DNA of 53,553 nucleotides, from the NCBI RefSeq assembly GCF_900188485.1, contig NZ_FZPH01000033.1, positions 1 through 53,553 on the forward strand, given 5' to 3'. How positions within the stretch are numbered: position 1 is the first letter of the stretch; each line of letters opens with the position of its first letter. Of the stretch, positions 34,363 through 43,713 are shown in pieces. This DNA is from Asanoa hainanensis (lineage in GTDB: Bacteria > Actinomycetota > Actinomycetes > Mycobacteriales > Micromonosporaceae). The translations under genes were made by a program, and so were the position numbers. Below the pieces are notes generated by a model that saw only the letters and a list, made by a program, of their open reading frames with translations, was not told where the DNA came from and did no database searches.

Positions 34363-34740
34363 TCAGTCCTTGACGGGCTCGACCGGCGAGGTGATCGTCT
34401 CCGCGGCCGGCGGCGACGCGGGCTCGGGCACCTCGTTCTTGCTGCTGATCACCCGGGCGACGGCCTGGCGCGCGTACTTCAGGTGCGTGCCGGGCGCGGC
34501 CTCGAGGGTGACCGTCTCCGCGTCGGTCTCGACGACGGTGCCGTGCAGGCCACCGATCGTGACGACCTCGGAGCCGGGGCCGAGGGTGGACTGCATCTGC
34601 TGAGCTTCGCGGCGACGCTTCTGCTGGGGGCGAATCATCATGAAATACATGACGCCGAACAGCAGAACGATCATGAGGAGCGGCAGGAAGCTGCCGCCAC
34701 CGGAGGCGGATGCTGCGAGCACGATTGAAAACCTTCCCAT
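34363..34740 (-). CDS. yajC: Preprotein translocase subunit YajC
   Basis: 125 aa from the ATG at 34740. The single N-terminal helix FLPLLMIVLLFGVMYFMM is followed at once by the family motif IRPQQKRRREAQQMQSTL, then the small cytoplasmic domain SEVVTIGGLHGTVVETDAET. YajC associates with SecDF in the inner membrane. A Pro/Glu/Ala tail ends the protein. It lies between ruvB and secD, on the same strand. Confidence 0.95.
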   Translation of the reverse strand: MGRFSIVLAASASGGGSFLPLLMIVLLFGVMYFMMIRPQQKRRREAQQMQSTLGPGSEVVTIGGLHGTVVETDAETVTLEAAPGTHLKYARQAVARVISSKNEVPEPASPPAAETITSPVEPVKD

Positions 34741-34857
34741 TGGCCTTTGCCGGGCTGGGGGTCGCCGGGCGCAGGCAAAAAAGTCGTCCCCTACGGACCG
34801 CGGCGAGTCTAGTCGGTCTGGCTGAGAACGCCGAATGCCGCGCGGGTCACTTTCGGA

Positions 34858-35898
34858 TCACGGAAAACGCTGGTCGGAGCCGAAGAGATCGGCGGGGGCA
34901 TTCGACCCCGCGGGCGGGGTCCGACCGAGGTGCGTCCAGGCCGCGTCGGTGGCCACCCGACCCCGGGGCGTACGGGCCAGCAGCCCCGCCCGGACCAGGA
35001 ACGGCTCGCACACCTCCTCGACGGTGTCCGGCTGCTCCCCGACCGCCACGGCCAGCGTCGACAGGCCCACCGGGCCGCCCTTGAACGAGTCGACCAGGGC
35101 GCGCAGCACGGCCCGGTCGAGCCGGTCGAGGCCGAGCGCGTCGACGTCGTACACCGTCAATGCCTCCCGGGCCGTGGCCAGCGTGACCGTGCCGTCGCCG
35201 CGGACCTCGGCGTAGTCGCGGACCCGGCGCAGCAGCCGGTTGGCGATCCGGGGAGTGCCCCGGGACCGACCCGCGATCTCGACGGCACCCTCCTCGGTGA
35301 TCGGCACGCCGAGGATCCGCGCGGACCGGTGCAGCAGCGCCTCCAGGTCGGCGGCGGCGTAGAAGTCGAGGTGGGCGACGAACCCGAACCGGTCGCGCAT
35401 CGGCCCGGTCAGCAGGCCGGACCGGGTCGTGGCGCCGACCAGCGTGAACGGCTCGACGTCGAGCGGGATCGCGGTGGCACCGGGCCCCTTGCCGACCACC
35501 ACGTCGACCCGGAAGTCCTCCATGGCCGAGTAGAGGAGCTCCTCGGCGGGCTTGGCGATCCGGTGGATCTCGTCGATGAACAGCACGTCGCCCGTCGCCA
35601 GGCTGGTCAGGATGGCCGCGAGGTCGCCGGAGCGCTCGATCGCCGGCCCACTGGTCACCCTGATCCCACTGCCGAGCTCCGCCGCGACGATGTTGGCCAA
35701 CGTGGTCTTCCCGAGGCCGGGCGGCCCCGACAAAAGGATGTGGTCCGGCGGGGTTCCCCGGCCCATGGCGCCGCGCAGCAGCAGGTCGAGCTGGTCGCGG
35801 ACGCGGTGCTGGGCGATGAACTCGGCCAGTCGCTTCGGCCGGACGGTCGCCTCGGCGTCCTGCTCGCCGTCGGCGACGTACGCGGAGACCTCGTTCAT
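34858..35898 (-). CDS. ruvB: Holliday junction branch-migration ATPase RuvB
   Basis: 346 aa. RuvB hallmarks: [12 protein letters not shown], Walker [13 protein letters not shown], Walker [10 protein letters not shown], sensor 1 [11 protein letters not shown] and the arginine finger PMRDRFGF, followed by the winged-helix C-terminal domain ([20 protein letters not shown]). It forms the hexameric motor that moves Holliday junctions with RuvA. It overlaps ruvA by 4 nt. Confidence 0.98.
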   Translation of the reverse strand: MNEVSAYVADGEQDAEATVRPKRLAEFIAQHRVRDQLDLLLRGAMGRGTPPDHILLSGPPGLGKTTLANIVAAELGSGIRVTSGPAIERSGDLAAILTSLATGDVLFIDEIHRIAKPAEELLYSAMEDFRVDVVVGKGPGATAIPLDVEPFTLVGATTRSGLLTGPMRDRFGFVAHLDFYAAADLEALLHRSARILGVPITEEGAVEIAGRSRGTPRIANRLLRRVRDYAEVRGDGTVTLATAREALTVYDVDALGLDRLDRAVLRALVDSFKGGPVGLSTLAVAVGEQPDTVEEVCEPFLVRAGLLARTPRGRVATDAAWTHLGRTPPAGSNAPADLFGSDQRFP

Positions 35899-36494
35899 CG
35901 GGTCCGGCCGAGCAGCTGGATCGCCATCTTGAGCAGGGTCGGCACAGGCTCGGAGCCGGTCGCCTTCTCGGCCACCGCGGCCACCGCCTGGTCGGCCTGC
36001 GACGCCGACCAGCCCAGCCCGACCAGACCCTGGCGGACCTGCTCGGGCCAGACGGCGCCGACCACACCGGACGCTCCGTCGGCGCCGACCGCGATCGGGC
36101 CGATCCGGTCGCGCAACTCCAGCACCAGGCGTTCGGCGCCCTTCTTGCCGATGCCCGGCACCCGGGTCAGGGTCGCGGTGTCGGCGTTGGCGATCGCCTT
36201 GCGCACCACGTCGGGGTGGTGCACGGCGAGCACCGCCTGGGCCAGCCGCGGCCCGACGCCGCTGGCCGTCTGGAGCAGCTCGAAGAGGTGCTTCTCGTCG
36301 TCGTCGGCGAACCCGTAGAGGGTCAGCGAGTCCTCCCGGACGACCAGGCTGGTCGCCAGCCGGGCCGGCTGGCCCAGCCGCAGGCCGGCCAGGGTGCCGG
36401 GAGCACAGTGCACGGCCAGGCCGACGCCGCCGACCTCGATGACCGCGCCGTCCGGAGACACCGCGGCGACGACCCCGCTCACGCTGGCGATCAC
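35895..36494 (-). CDS. ruvA: Holliday junction-binding protein RuvA
   Basis: 199 aa from the GTG at 36494 ([15 protein letters not shown]). The OB-fold domain I comes first. Domain II has two helix-hairpin-helix motifs ([17 protein letters not shown] and [19 protein letters not shown]). The flexible C-terminal domain III ([16 protein letters not shown]) contacts RuvB. It overlaps ruvC by 4 nt and ruvB by 4 nt, so all three are translationally coupled. Confidence 0.98.
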   Translation of the reverse strand: MIASVSGVVAAVSPDGAVIEVGGVGLAVHCAPGTLAGLRLGQPARLATSLVVREDSLTLYGFADDDEKHLFELLQTASGVGPRLAQAVLAVHHPDVVRKAIANADTATLTRVPGIGKKGAERLVLELRDRIGPIAVGADGASGVVGAVWPEQVRQGLVGLGWSASQADQAVAAVAEKATGSEPVPTLLKMAIQLLGRTR

Positions 36495-37018
36495 CTTCGA
36501 CCTGCCCTTCTGACGGCGGTGGCCGCCGCCTCGATCTTCGCTTTCGTGCCGCCCCGCCAGACGTGGCAGATCGCCAGCGCCAGCGCGTCGGCCGCGTCGG
36601 CCGGCTTCGGTGGCGCGTCGAGCCGGAGCAGCCGGGTCACCATCGCGGTCACCTGGGCCTTCTCGGCCTGGCCGGAGCCGGTGACGGCGGCCTTGACCTC
36701 GCTCGGCGTGTATGTCGACACGGGCAGCCCGGCCCGCGCCCCCGCCAGCACCGCGACCGCGCTGGCCTGCGCCGTGCCCATCACCGTGCGCACGTTGTGC
36801 TGGCTGAACACCCGCTCGACCGCGACGCTGGCCGGCTGGTGCTCCGCGACCAGGTCACCGAGGGTGCGGTCGAGGTGCAGGAGGCGCAGCGCGAGGTCGT
36901 CGGCGGGGTCGGTGTAGACCACGTAGTAGGCGACCAATGTGCACGGTCGACCGGGCACACCCTCGACCACGCCGACGCCGCAGCGCGTCAGCCCCGGGTC
37001 GACGCCGAGCACCCGCAC
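36491..37018 (-). CDS. ruvC: Crossover junction endodeoxyribonuclease RuvC
   Basis: 175 aa from the GTG at 37018, with a GGGGGAGGG ribosome site 6 nt upstream. The acidic catalytic residues are in [14 protein letters not shown] (first Asp), VAVERVFS (Glu) and [15 protein letters not shown] (last Asp pair). It resolves Holliday junctions. In many actinobacteria yebC lies close upstream of ruvC; here about 13.5 kb of other genes separate them. It is divergent from the MetRS paralogue. Confidence 0.97.
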   Translation of the reverse strand: MRVLGVDPGLTRCGVGVVEGVPGRPCTLVAYYVVYTDPADDLALRLLHLDRTLGDLVAEHQPASVAVERVFSQHNVRTVMGTAQASAVAVLAGARAGLPVSTYTPSEVKAAVTGSGQAEKAQVTAMVTRLLRLDAPPKPADAADALALAICHVWRGGTKAKIEAAATAVRRAGRR

Positions 37019-37117
37019 GTGATCCCTCCCCCTGTACGTGTGTTCGACACCTTACGGGTCGCCCCAGCGGGCGTGGGGCGGACACACCGGGCCCCGAAAT
37101 CCGGTGGCACGGCTCAC

Positions 37118-37123
37118 TAGCGT
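37118..37123 (+). promoter_or_regulatory. -10 box of a leaderless promoter (MetRS paralogue)
   Basis: TAGCGT lies 7 nt before the GTG start at 37131, with no Shine-Dalgarno in between. This is the standard actinobacterial leaderless layout. Confidence 0.55.
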
Positions 37124-37130
37124 TGACGGT

Positions 37131-38666
37131 GTGGAGAAGACCGGATTCATTTCGACGACGATTCCGTACGTCAATGCGCGCCCCCATCTCGGTCACGCGC
37201 TGGAGTTCGTGGAGACCGACGCGTACGCGCGATTCATGCGCACGAAGCTCGACGACGTCTTCTTCCTCACCGGATCCGACGAGAACGCGCTGAAGAATGT
37301 GTTGGCCGCGGAAGCCGCGGGAATGTCGACCGCCGATCTCGTCGCCCGCAACGCGCTCGCCTTCCAGGACCTCCAGTCGGCCCTGCTCTGCGCGCCCGAC
37401 CATTTCGTCCGCACCAGCGTCGACCCGCTGCACCTGGCCGGCGCGACGGAGCTGTGGCGGCGCATGGAGGCGGCCGGCGACCTCTACCCGCGGGCCTACG
37501 AGGGGCTCTACTGCGTGGGCTGCGAGCAGTTCTACGAGCCCGCCGAGCTCGCCGACGGTCGCTGCCCGGAACACCTGACCGAGCCCGAGCGCGTACGCGA
37601 GCAGAACTGGTTCTTCCGACTCTCCCGTTATCAGGACGACCTACTCAAATGCCTTGAGTCGGGCGCACTGGTCATCCACCCCGAGACGCGCCGCAACGAG
37701 GTCATCTCGTTCGTCCGCGCGGGCCTGCAGGACATCAGCGTGTCCCGGTCCGCGACGCGCGCACGCGGCTGGGGCATCCCCGTTCCCGGCGACGACAGCC
37801 AGGTCATGTACGTCTGGATCGACGCGCTGACCAACTACACCAACGCGCTCGGCTGGACCGCCGACGACCCGCGCTACCAGCGGTTCTGGGCCGACGCGAC
37901 GCAGCGCGTACACGTCATGGGCAAGGGTGTGATCCGGTTCCACGCCGTCTACTGGCCTGCGATGCTGCTCTCCGCGGGCCTGCCGCTGCCCACCGACCTG
38001 GTCGTGCACGGCTACATCACCGCCGGCGGCCGCAAGCTCGGCAAGAGCCTCGGCAACGCGGTCGACCCCGAGGACCTCATCGACCGGTACGGCGCGCGGG
38101 CTGTCCGATATGCACTGCTCGCCACTTTCGCCCCGTTCGGTGACGGCGACGTCACCGAGGAGCGGATCGTCGCCGCCTACAACACCGACCTCGCCAACGG
38201 CCTCGGCAACCTGGTCAGCCGGGTGACCAGCATGATCGCCCGCTATCGGGGCGGCGTTGTGCCGTTTGGTTCGGTGGCCGGCGGGCTAGGCGAGGCGGTC
38301 GGGGTCGCGGCGGGCGCCGTCGACGCGGCGATGACCGGCTACGACCACCGCCTCGCCGTGCAGCACCTCAACACCCTGGTCGGGCAGGCCAACGCGTACG
38401 TCGACGAGCACGCGCCCTGGCACCTGGCCAAGAACCCGGAGGACGCCGACCGGCTCGACACCTGCCTGCTGCACATCGCGGGGGCCGTCCGCGCCCTGGC
38501 CGCACTGCTGCGGCCGTTCTTACCCGACGCGGCCGAAGAGATCCTGGTCGCGCTGAACCAGCCGGCCGACTGGCGGCTCGGGGGCGACTGGCTCGCCGGG
38601 ATGGCCGGCACCGCGGTCCAGAAGCCCGCCGCGATCTTCCCGCGCATCGACGCCCCTGCCACATAA
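37131..38666 (+). CDS. Methionyl-tRNA synthetase-like protein (short paralogue)
   Basis: 511 aa from the GTG at 37131. It is a class I synthetase with a HIGH-type motif HLGH in IPYVNARPHLGHALEF and a KMSKS-type motif KLGKS in GGRKLGKSLGNAVDPEDL. One knuckle (CVGCEQFY ... CPEH) is where MetRS binds zinc. The anticodon-binding helices (LVSRVTSMIARY) are present, but the extra C-terminal tRNA-binding domain of many MetRS is absent. It could be the only MetRS or a second, stand-by enzyme; the accessory surroundings favour the latter. Such second copies can give resistance to MetRS inhibitors (inference). It is divergent from ruvC. Confidence 0.9.
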   Translation: MEKTGFISTTIPYVNARPHLGHALEFVETDAYARFMRTKLDDVFFLTGSDENALKNVLAAEAAGMSTADLVARNALAFQDLQSALLCAPDHFVRTSVDPLHLAGATELWRRMEAAGDLYPRAYEGLYCVGCEQFYEPAELADGRCPEHLTEPERVREQNWFFRLSRYQDDLLKCLESGALVIHPETRRNEVISFVRAGLQDISVSRSATRARGWGIPVPGDDSQVMYVWIDALTNYTNALGWTADDPRYQRFWADATQRVHVMGKGVIRFHAVYWPAMLLSAGLPLPTDLVVHGYITAGGRKLGKSLGNAVDPEDLIDRYGARAVRYALLATFAPFGDGDVTEERIVAAYNTDLANGLGNLVSRVTSMIARYRGGVVPFGSVAGGLGEAVGVAAGAVDAAMTGYDHRLAVQHLNTLVGQANAYVDEHAPWHLAKNPEDADRLDTCLLHIAGAVRALAALLRPFLPDAAEEILVALNQPADWRLGGDWLAGMAGTAVQKPAAIFPRIDAPAT

Positions 38667-38719
38667 CACCCGGGGGCAGTGTGTGGTGGCACGCCATGGG
38701 CGCCACCCCGCCACGCTCG

Positions 38720-38725
38720 TAGATT
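38720..38725 (+). promoter_or_regulatory. -10 box of a leaderless promoter (SDR gene)
   Basis: TAGATT lies 8 nt before the ATG at 38734, with no ribosome site between them. Confidence 0.5.
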
Positions 38726-38733
38726 CATGCGCC

Positions 38734-39516
38734 ATGGCAGCAGATCGGGTGGCTGACCACCACGTCGTACGGCTGGACCTCACCGGACGCACCGCGCTGG
38801 TGACGGGTGGCGGCAGCGGGATCGGGCGCGCCTGCGCGACCCGGCTCGCCGCCGCCGGCGCCAAGGTGGTCGTCGTCGACCGCAACGCGGCGGCCGCCCA
38901 GGAGGTGGCCGGCGCGATCGGCGGCGTCGCGGTCGAGCTCGACCTGACCGACGGCGACGCCGTCGACCGGATCGACGCCGACGTCGACGTGCTGGTCAAC
39001 AACGCCGGCTTCCAGCACGTCGCTCCCCTGCCCGAGTTCCCGCCGGACACCTTCACGGCGTTGCAGCGGGTCATGGTCGAGGCGCCGTTCCGGCTGGTCC
39101 GGCGCGCGCTGCCGCACATGTACGAGCGGGGCTGGGGCCGCGTCGTCACGATCTCCTCGGTGCACGGGCTGCGCGCGTCCGCGTACAAGTCGGCCTATGT
39201 CACTGCCAAGCACGGCGTCGAGGGCCTCTCCAAGGTGATCGCGCTGGAGGGCGCTCCACACGGGGTCACCGCCAACTGCGTCAATCCCGGGTACGTGCGT
39301 ACGCCGCTCGTCGAGGGCCAGATCGTCGACCAGGCCCGCAGCCACGGGATCCCCGAGTCCGAGGTGCTCTCGTCGATCCTGCTGGCCCGCTCCGCGCTCA
39401 AACGCCTGGTCGAGCCGGCCGAGGTCGCCGAGCTGCTGGCCTACCTGTGCACCCCGGCGGCATCCTTCATCACCGGGGCCTCGATCGCCATGGACGGGGG
39501 ATGGACGGCAAGCTGA
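38734..39516 (+). CDS. 3-hydroxybutyrate dehydrogenase-like short-chain dehydrogenase
   Basis: 260 aa from the ATG at 38734. Classical SDR motifs: TGGGSGIGRA (cofactor loop), VLVNNAGFQHVAPL (NNAG), TISSVHGLRASAYKSAYVTAKHG (catalytic S, Y and K), NCVNPGYVRTPLVE. The sequence NNAGFQHVAP, with the His-Val-Ala set, and HGLRAS are characteristic of D-3-hydroxybutyrate dehydrogenases, which convert 3-hydroxybutyrate to acetoacetate with NAD. A GAF/PucR-type regulator follows 5 bp later on the same strand, an arrangement I know from other actinobacteria. The pair may respond to hydroxybutyrate or polyhydroxybutyrate breakdown (inference). Confidence 0.88.
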   Translation: MAADRVADHHVVRLDLTGRTALVTGGGSGIGRACATRLAAAGAKVVVVDRNAAAAQEVAGAIGGVAVELDLTDGDAVDRIDADVDVLVNNAGFQHVAPLPEFPPDTFTALQRVMVEAPFRLVRRALPHMYERGWGRVVTISSVHGLRASAYKSAYVTAKHGVEGLSKVIALEGAPHGVTANCVNPGYVRTPLVEGQIVDQARSHGIPESEVLSSILLARSALKRLVEPAEVAELLAYLCTPAASFITGASIAMDGGWTAS

Positions 39517-39521
39517 ACGCC

Positions 39522-41402
39522 ATGACTGGAGAGTTTCTCGAACTGCTGGCGCGGGAGGCCGCGGCGGTCGAGTTCGAGGGTCCGCTGCTGGCCGCCCGCG
39601 CGGCCGGGCTGCCACCCGACCAGGTCGCCGACCTCGAGCGCGCCAAACTGGCCGCGCTGCGGGTGCGCTCCCTGCTGGAACGCCGCCGGCAGCGCGAGGT
39701 CGAGCTCTCCGGGCTGGTCGACACCGCCGCCGACCTCGCCGGCCTGCGCGACGTCGACGACGTGCTGCGGGCCATCGTGCACCGGGCCCGGACCCTGCTC
39801 GGCGCCGACGTGGCCTACCTGACGCTCAACGACGACGACCGCGGCGACATCTACATGCGGGTCACCGACGGCTCCGTTTCGGCCCGCTTCCAGCGGCTGC
39901 GGCTCCCCCTCGGCGCCGGCCTCGGCGGGCTGGTCGCGCAGACCGGGACGCCGTACGTGACGGCCGACTACCACGTCGACGAGCGCTTCCGGCACACGGG
40001 CGAGATCGACGCCGGCGTGGGCGAAGAGGGCCTGGTCGCCATCCTCGGCGTACCCCTGCGGCTCGGCTCGTCGTCGTTGGGTGTGCTCTATGCCGCCAAC
40101 CGGTCGGCCCGGCCGTTCGCCCGCGAAGAGGTGGCCCTGCTCGGCTCGCTCGCCGCGCACGCGGCGGTGGCCCTGGACACCGCGCGGCTGCTCACCGAGA
40201 CGCGGGTGGCCCTCGCCGAGCTGTCGGCCGCCAACTCGACGATCCAGGCGCACAGCAGCTCGGTGGAACGGGCGGCGTCCGCGCACGACCGGATGACCGC
40301 CCTGGTGCTGCGCGGCGGCGGGGTCGAGGACGTGGCCGCCGCGGTGACCGAGGTGCTGGGCGGCTCGCTGCTGGCGCTCGACGCGGACGGCCGCGAGCTG
40401 GCCCGGGTCGGCTCGATCACCGAGCCCGACCGCGCCACCCTGGCCGAGGCCGTCGCGGCCTCCCGCGCCGAGCGGAGATCGGTCCGGCGCGGCGACGGCT
40501 GGTACGCGGCGGTGGTCGCCGGGACCGAGGACCTCGGTGCGCTGGTGCTCCGCCCGACCGCGGAGCTGGTCGACGCGGACCAGCGGATCCTGGAACGGGC
40601 CGCCCTCGTCACCGCGCTGTTGTTGCTGTTCCGCCGCACCGTCGCCGAAGCCGAGGGTCGGGTCCGGGGCGAGCTGCTCGACGAGCTGGTCTCCCGGCCG
40701 GTGCGCGACGCGGAGTCGCTGCGCTCGCGGGCCCGGCGGCTGGGTGTCGACCTGGACGCGCCCCAGGTGTTGGTGGCGGTGGGGGACGACACCGCTGGGC
40801 GGCAGCGGGTGCTGTCCTGGGCCACGTCTTATGCGTTGTCCCGCGGTGGGTTGGCCGCCGCCCGCGACGGACGCATCCTGCTGATGCTGCCGGGCAGCGA
40901 TCCCGGGGCCGCGGCCCGGCTGGTCGCGAAGGACGCCGCGCGGGTGTCCGGGCGACCGATGACCGCGGGCGCGGGTGGGCCGTCTTCGGGGCCTGCTGCC
41001 CTGGGCGCCGCGTTCGCGGAGGCCGACCGGTGTCTGTCGGCGTTGACGGCGCTGGGCCGGGTCGGCGAGGGCGCGGGTGCGTCGGAGCTGGGCTTCGTCG
41101 GGCTGTTGCTGGGCACGACCGGGGCGGCGGGCGACGGCGAGGTGGCCCGGTTCATCGCGTCGGCCATCGGGCCGGTGGTCGACTACGACGTGCGACGCGG
41201 GACAGCGCTGGTCCGCACACTGGAGGCGTACTTCGGGGTGGGCGGCGGGCTGGCCAAGGCGGCGGAGCTGCTGCACGTCCACGTCAACACGGTGACGCAG
41301 CGCCTGGAACGGGTGGGCCAACTGATCGGCCCGGACTGGCAACAGCCCGAGCGGGCGCTGGAAGTGCAGCTCGCGCTCCGGCTGCACCGGTTGCGCAGCT
41401 AG
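39522..41402 (+). CDS. GAF-domain, PucR-type helix-turn-helix transcriptional regulator
   Basis: 626 aa from the ATG at 39522; an ATG at 39501, overlapping the SDR gene, is equally possible. Residues ~75-225 form a GAF domain (VDDVLRAIVHRARTLLGADV ... VAILGVPLRLGSSSLGVLYA). A second sensor-like region follows (~270-370). The C terminus ends in the PucR-type HTH (LVRTLEAYFGVGGGLAKAAE, then LLHVHVNTVTQRLERVGQL), which binds DNA. It is probably the regulator of the dehydrogenase it follows, sensing a small metabolite through GAF. The start codon choice is the main doubt. Confidence 0.85.
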   Translation: MTGEFLELLAREAAAVEFEGPLLAARAAGLPPDQVADLERAKLAALRVRSLLERRRQREVELSGLVDTAADLAGLRDVDDVLRAIVHRARTLLGADVAYLTLNDDDRGDIYMRVTDGSVSARFQRLRLPLGAGLGGLVAQTGTPYVTADYHVDERFRHTGEIDAGVGEEGLVAILGVPLRLGSSSLGVLYAANRSARPFAREEVALLGSLAAHAAVALDTARLLTETRVALAELSAANSTIQAHSSSVERAASAHDRMTALVLRGGGVEDVAAAVTEVLGGSLLALDADGRELARVGSITEPDRATLAEAVAASRAERRSVRRGDGWYAAVVAGTEDLGALVLRPTAELVDADQRILERAALVTALLLLFRRTVAEAEGRVRGELLDELVSRPVRDAESLRSRARRLGVDLDAPQVLVAVGDDTAGRQRVLSWATSYALSRGGLAAARDGRILLMLPGSDPGAAARLVAKDAARVSGRPMTAGAGGPSSGPAALGAAFAEADRCLSALTALGRVGEGAGASELGFVGLLLGTTGAAGDGEVARFIASAIGPVVDYDVRRGTALVRTLEAYFGVGGGLAKAAELLHVHVNTVTQRLERVGQLIGPDWQQPERALEVQLALRLHRLRS

Positions 41403-41405
41403 CCT
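41400..41405 (+). promoter_or_regulatory. -10 box of a leaderless promoter (epoxide hydrolase gene)
   Basis: TAGCCT lies 8 nt before the GTG at 41414. Its first three bases are the stop codon of the preceding regulator gene. The gene may therefore have its own promoter as well as read-through. Confidence 0.45.
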
Positions 41406-41413
41406 TCTGCCTC

Positions 41414-42580
41414 GTGACCGACGCAGCCATCAGCCCGTACCGTCTCGATGTCGACCAGGCCGAGCTGGACGATCTGTGGGAGCGGCTCGACCGCACCCGG
41501 TGGCCGTCGGCGCTTCCTGGGGTCGGCTGGGCTTACGGCGTGCCGCGCGACTACCTCGAGGAACTGGTCCGGTACTGGCGGTTCGATTATGACTGGCGGG
41601 CCGCTGAGACACGGCTGAACGAGTGGCCGCAGTTCACGACCACGATTCTTGGGGAGCGGGTTCACTTCGCACACCTCCGCTCGCCCGTGCCCGGCGCCAC
41701 TCCGCTGATCATTACCCACGGCTGGCCCGGTTCGATCGCCGAGTTCACGCGGATCGCCGGGCCGTTGGTCGATCCCGCCGCGCACGGTGGTGATCCCGCT
41801 GACGCGTTCGACCTCGTGCTGCCGCACATTCCTGGCTTCGGGCTGTCGGGGCCGACCCACTCGACCGGTTGGGGCCCGACCCGGGTCGTGGAGGCGTTCG
41901 CCGCGCTGATGGAGCGGCTCGGCTATCCCCGCTACGGCACCCAGGGCGGCGACTGGGGGGCGGTGATCTCCCGCGAGCTCGGGCGGACCCGGCCGGAGCA
42001 GGTCATCGGCGTACACCTCAATCTGTTGTCGGCCGCCCGCGTGACGAGCCCACCGGACCTGGCCGCGCTCGACCCGGCCGACCGCTGGGGTGACCTGGCC
42101 TCCTGGCGGCAGAGCCAGGAGTGGGACCGCGACCACGCGGGCTATGCCGCAATCCAGTCCACCCGGCCGCAGACTCTCGCCTACGGGCTGACCGACTCCC
42201 CCGTCGGGCAGCTGGCCTGGATCGCGGAGAAGTTCGAAGCCTGGAGCGACCCGCACTCCCGCCCCGTCGACCGGGACGACCTGTTGACCAACGTGATGCT
42301 CTACTGGCTGACCGGCACGGCGGGGTCGTCGGCCCGGATCTACTACGAGCGTGCACACGACACCTCGTGGGACGCCTCCGCGCCGTCGACGACTCCTACC
42401 GCCGTGGCGGTCTTCCCGCACGACAACTTCAGGCCGCGGCGACACATCGCCGAGCGGAGCGACAACATCGTGCGCTGGACGGAGTACGACCGCGGCGGGC
42501 ACTTCGCCGCCATGGAACAGCCCGAGCTCCTGGTCTCGGACATCCGCGCCTTCTTCCGCGCGCTGCGCCCGGCAGGCTGA
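41414..42580 (+). CDS. Epoxide hydrolase (EHN-domain alpha/beta hydrolase)
   Basis: 388 aa from the GTG at 41414. The N-terminal EHN lid (ISPYRLDVDQAELDDLWERL, RYWRFDYDWRAAETRLNEWP) is typical of microsomal-type epoxide hydrolases. The alpha/beta core has the oxyanion motif THGWPGS, the nucleophile Asp in TQGGDWGAVI, and the catalytic His in RGGHFAAMEQPE near the C terminus. YERAHDTSW is a further conserved stretch. It converts epoxides to diols; the physiological substrate is unknown. It follows the regulator gene by 11 bp. Confidence 0.93.
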   Translation: MTDAAISPYRLDVDQAELDDLWERLDRTRWPSALPGVGWAYGVPRDYLEELVRYWRFDYDWRAAETRLNEWPQFTTTILGERVHFAHLRSPVPGATPLIITHGWPGSIAEFTRIAGPLVDPAAHGGDPADAFDLVLPHIPGFGLSGPTHSTGWGPTRVVEAFAALMERLGYPRYGTQGGDWGAVISRELGRTRPEQVIGVHLNLLSAARVTSPPDLAALDPADRWGDLASWRQSQEWDRDHAGYAAIQSTRPQTLAYGLTDSPVGQLAWIAEKFEAWSDPHSRPVDRDDLLTNVMLYWLTGTAGSSARIYYERAHDTSWDASAPSTTPTAVAVFPHDNFRPRRHIAERSDNIVRWTEYDRGGHFAAMEQPELLVSDIRAFFRALRPAG

Positions 42581-42592
42581 GCCCGCCCCGTT

Positions 42593-42609
42593 CGCCGGCG
42601 CCGCCGGCG
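42593..42609 (+). terminator. Short GC hairpin after the epoxide hydrolase gene
   Basis: CGCCGGC (42593-42599) pairs with GCCGGCG (42603-42609) around a 3-nt loop, 12 bp after the stop. It lies between two convergent genes. Confidence 0.4.
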
Positions 42610-42683
42610 TGGGCGCGGTGCGGCACACCCGCTAAGGCGTCCTAGGAAGGATCGCGCACGCCCTCGTTCGGTTCGTGGTTTGG

Positions 42684-43577
42684 TTACATCCGGCCGGTGG
42701 CTCGGAGGTTGGTCAGGGCGGCCAGCAGCAGGATCACCCCGACCACCGTGGCGACCCGCTTGCGTCGACGTTGCGCCACGTATGCGTGCCACCAGGCGAT
42801 CGCCGCCTCCGCGATCGGTGCCGGCGGGCGCCGTTTCGGGCTCAGGAACCTGGCCTGGCGCAGGCCGATGCTGCTGCGCCCCGGTCCGGTCCGGCGGTAT
42901 CGCGCCAGGCCGGCGCTCGACGTGGTCGACTGGCCGGCCGTGAACGGCGCCGCGGGGAGCCGGCTCGACTGCCGCTCAGCCTCCGATATCGGTGCGAAGA
43001 AACCCCGATCGTCGCGGCCCTCTGTTGTCGGGTCGCCGTCGGCTGACCAGCGCGTCGCCGGTCTCCGACCCGGCGAGCCTGTAGGTGTCGGGCTCGGCCC
43101 CGCCGAGCCTGTAACTATGCCGGGCGAGCCGCCATGGCGAGGCTCCGCACCCGACCAGCCGCCCCGGTCGGGCTCCACGCCCGACCTGCCGCCATGGCCG
43201 CCACCCAGGTCGGGCGAGGCACCGATCGCCGGACACGGCTCCGCCACTCCGTCCGCAGCCTCCGCGGGGTCGGCGCGCAGGACCACCATCTCGACCTCGT
43301 AGATCTGCTCGGCCCGCCAGCGCTTGGCGCGGCTCGCCAGCACCTGGCGCAGGTAGTCGTCCGCCGCGCCGGGTCGGCCGAACCAGTGCGCGCGCAGTTC
43401 GAGCCACTGCCACCGGGCCGCTACGTCGGTCAGGGCCTCGGGATAGATCTCCTCCGCGTGCCAGGCGTCGCCGGCGAGTTGGGCCGACTCCAGGCGCAGT
43501 GCGGTGAGGTGGCGGCCGACGAACGACACGTACCCGTCCGGCGCCTCGGGGGCCATCTTCGGTAGCAGGTCGACCAC
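42684..43577 (-). CDS. Sigma-factor-region-2-like protein with C-terminal membrane anchor
   Basis: 297 aa from the GTG at 43577, with GGAGGAGGG 4 nt upstream; the ATG at 43598 would place that site inside the gene. Residues ~12-95 (GYVSFVGRHLTALRLESAQL, AEEIYPEALTDVAARWQWLE, DDYLRQVLASRAKRW) follow the helix pattern of ECF sigma factor region 2, with the SigE-like FVxxRxxxLxxxAxxLxGDxxxAEE spacing. No region 4 HTH is seen. A Gly/Pro/Arg-rich spacer follows, and one hydrophobic helix (VATVVGVILLLAALTNL) near the end would anchor the protein. The sigma link is my inference; promoter binding without region 4 is doubtful. Confidence 0.6.
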   Translation of the reverse strand: MVDLLPKMAPEAPDGYVSFVGRHLTALRLESAQLAGDAWHAEEIYPEALTDVAARWQWLELRAHWFGRPGAADDYLRQVLASRAKRWRAEQIYEVEMVVLRADPAEAADGVAEPCPAIGASPDLGGGHGGRSGVEPDRGGWSGAEPRHGGSPGIVTGSAGPSPTPTGSPGRRPATRWSADGDPTTEGRDDRGFFAPISEAERQSSRLPAAPFTAGQSTTSSAGLARYRRTGPGRSSIGLRQARFLSPKRRPPAPIAEAAIAWWHAYVAQRRRKRVATVVGVILLLAALTNLRATGRM

Positions 43578-43662
43578 GGCGCCCTCCTCCACGCGCATCC
43601 CCCACCATCATCGCCGCCCCGGCCGGCCCCGCAAGCCCCAGTCGTGACGGCGCTCACAAGTT

Positions 43663-43683
43663 GATACGAGACCGTTCCGTATC
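43663..43683. promoter_or_regulatory. Candidate TetR operator 1 upstream of the MFS gene
   Basis: GATACG (43663-43668) and CGTATC (43678-43683) form an inverted repeat with a 9-bp spacer. Its sequence is closely related to operator 2, 51 bp downstream (about five helical turns). Confidence 0.6.
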
Positions 43684-43713
43684 GCATCTCCCAGGCGTAC
43701 CTTTCCCATGCGA

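Noticed and set aside
39441-41387. 648-codon open frame on the minus strand opposite the GAF/PucR regulator
   Set aside because: Antisense shadow; the plus-strand protein has GAF and HTH domains.
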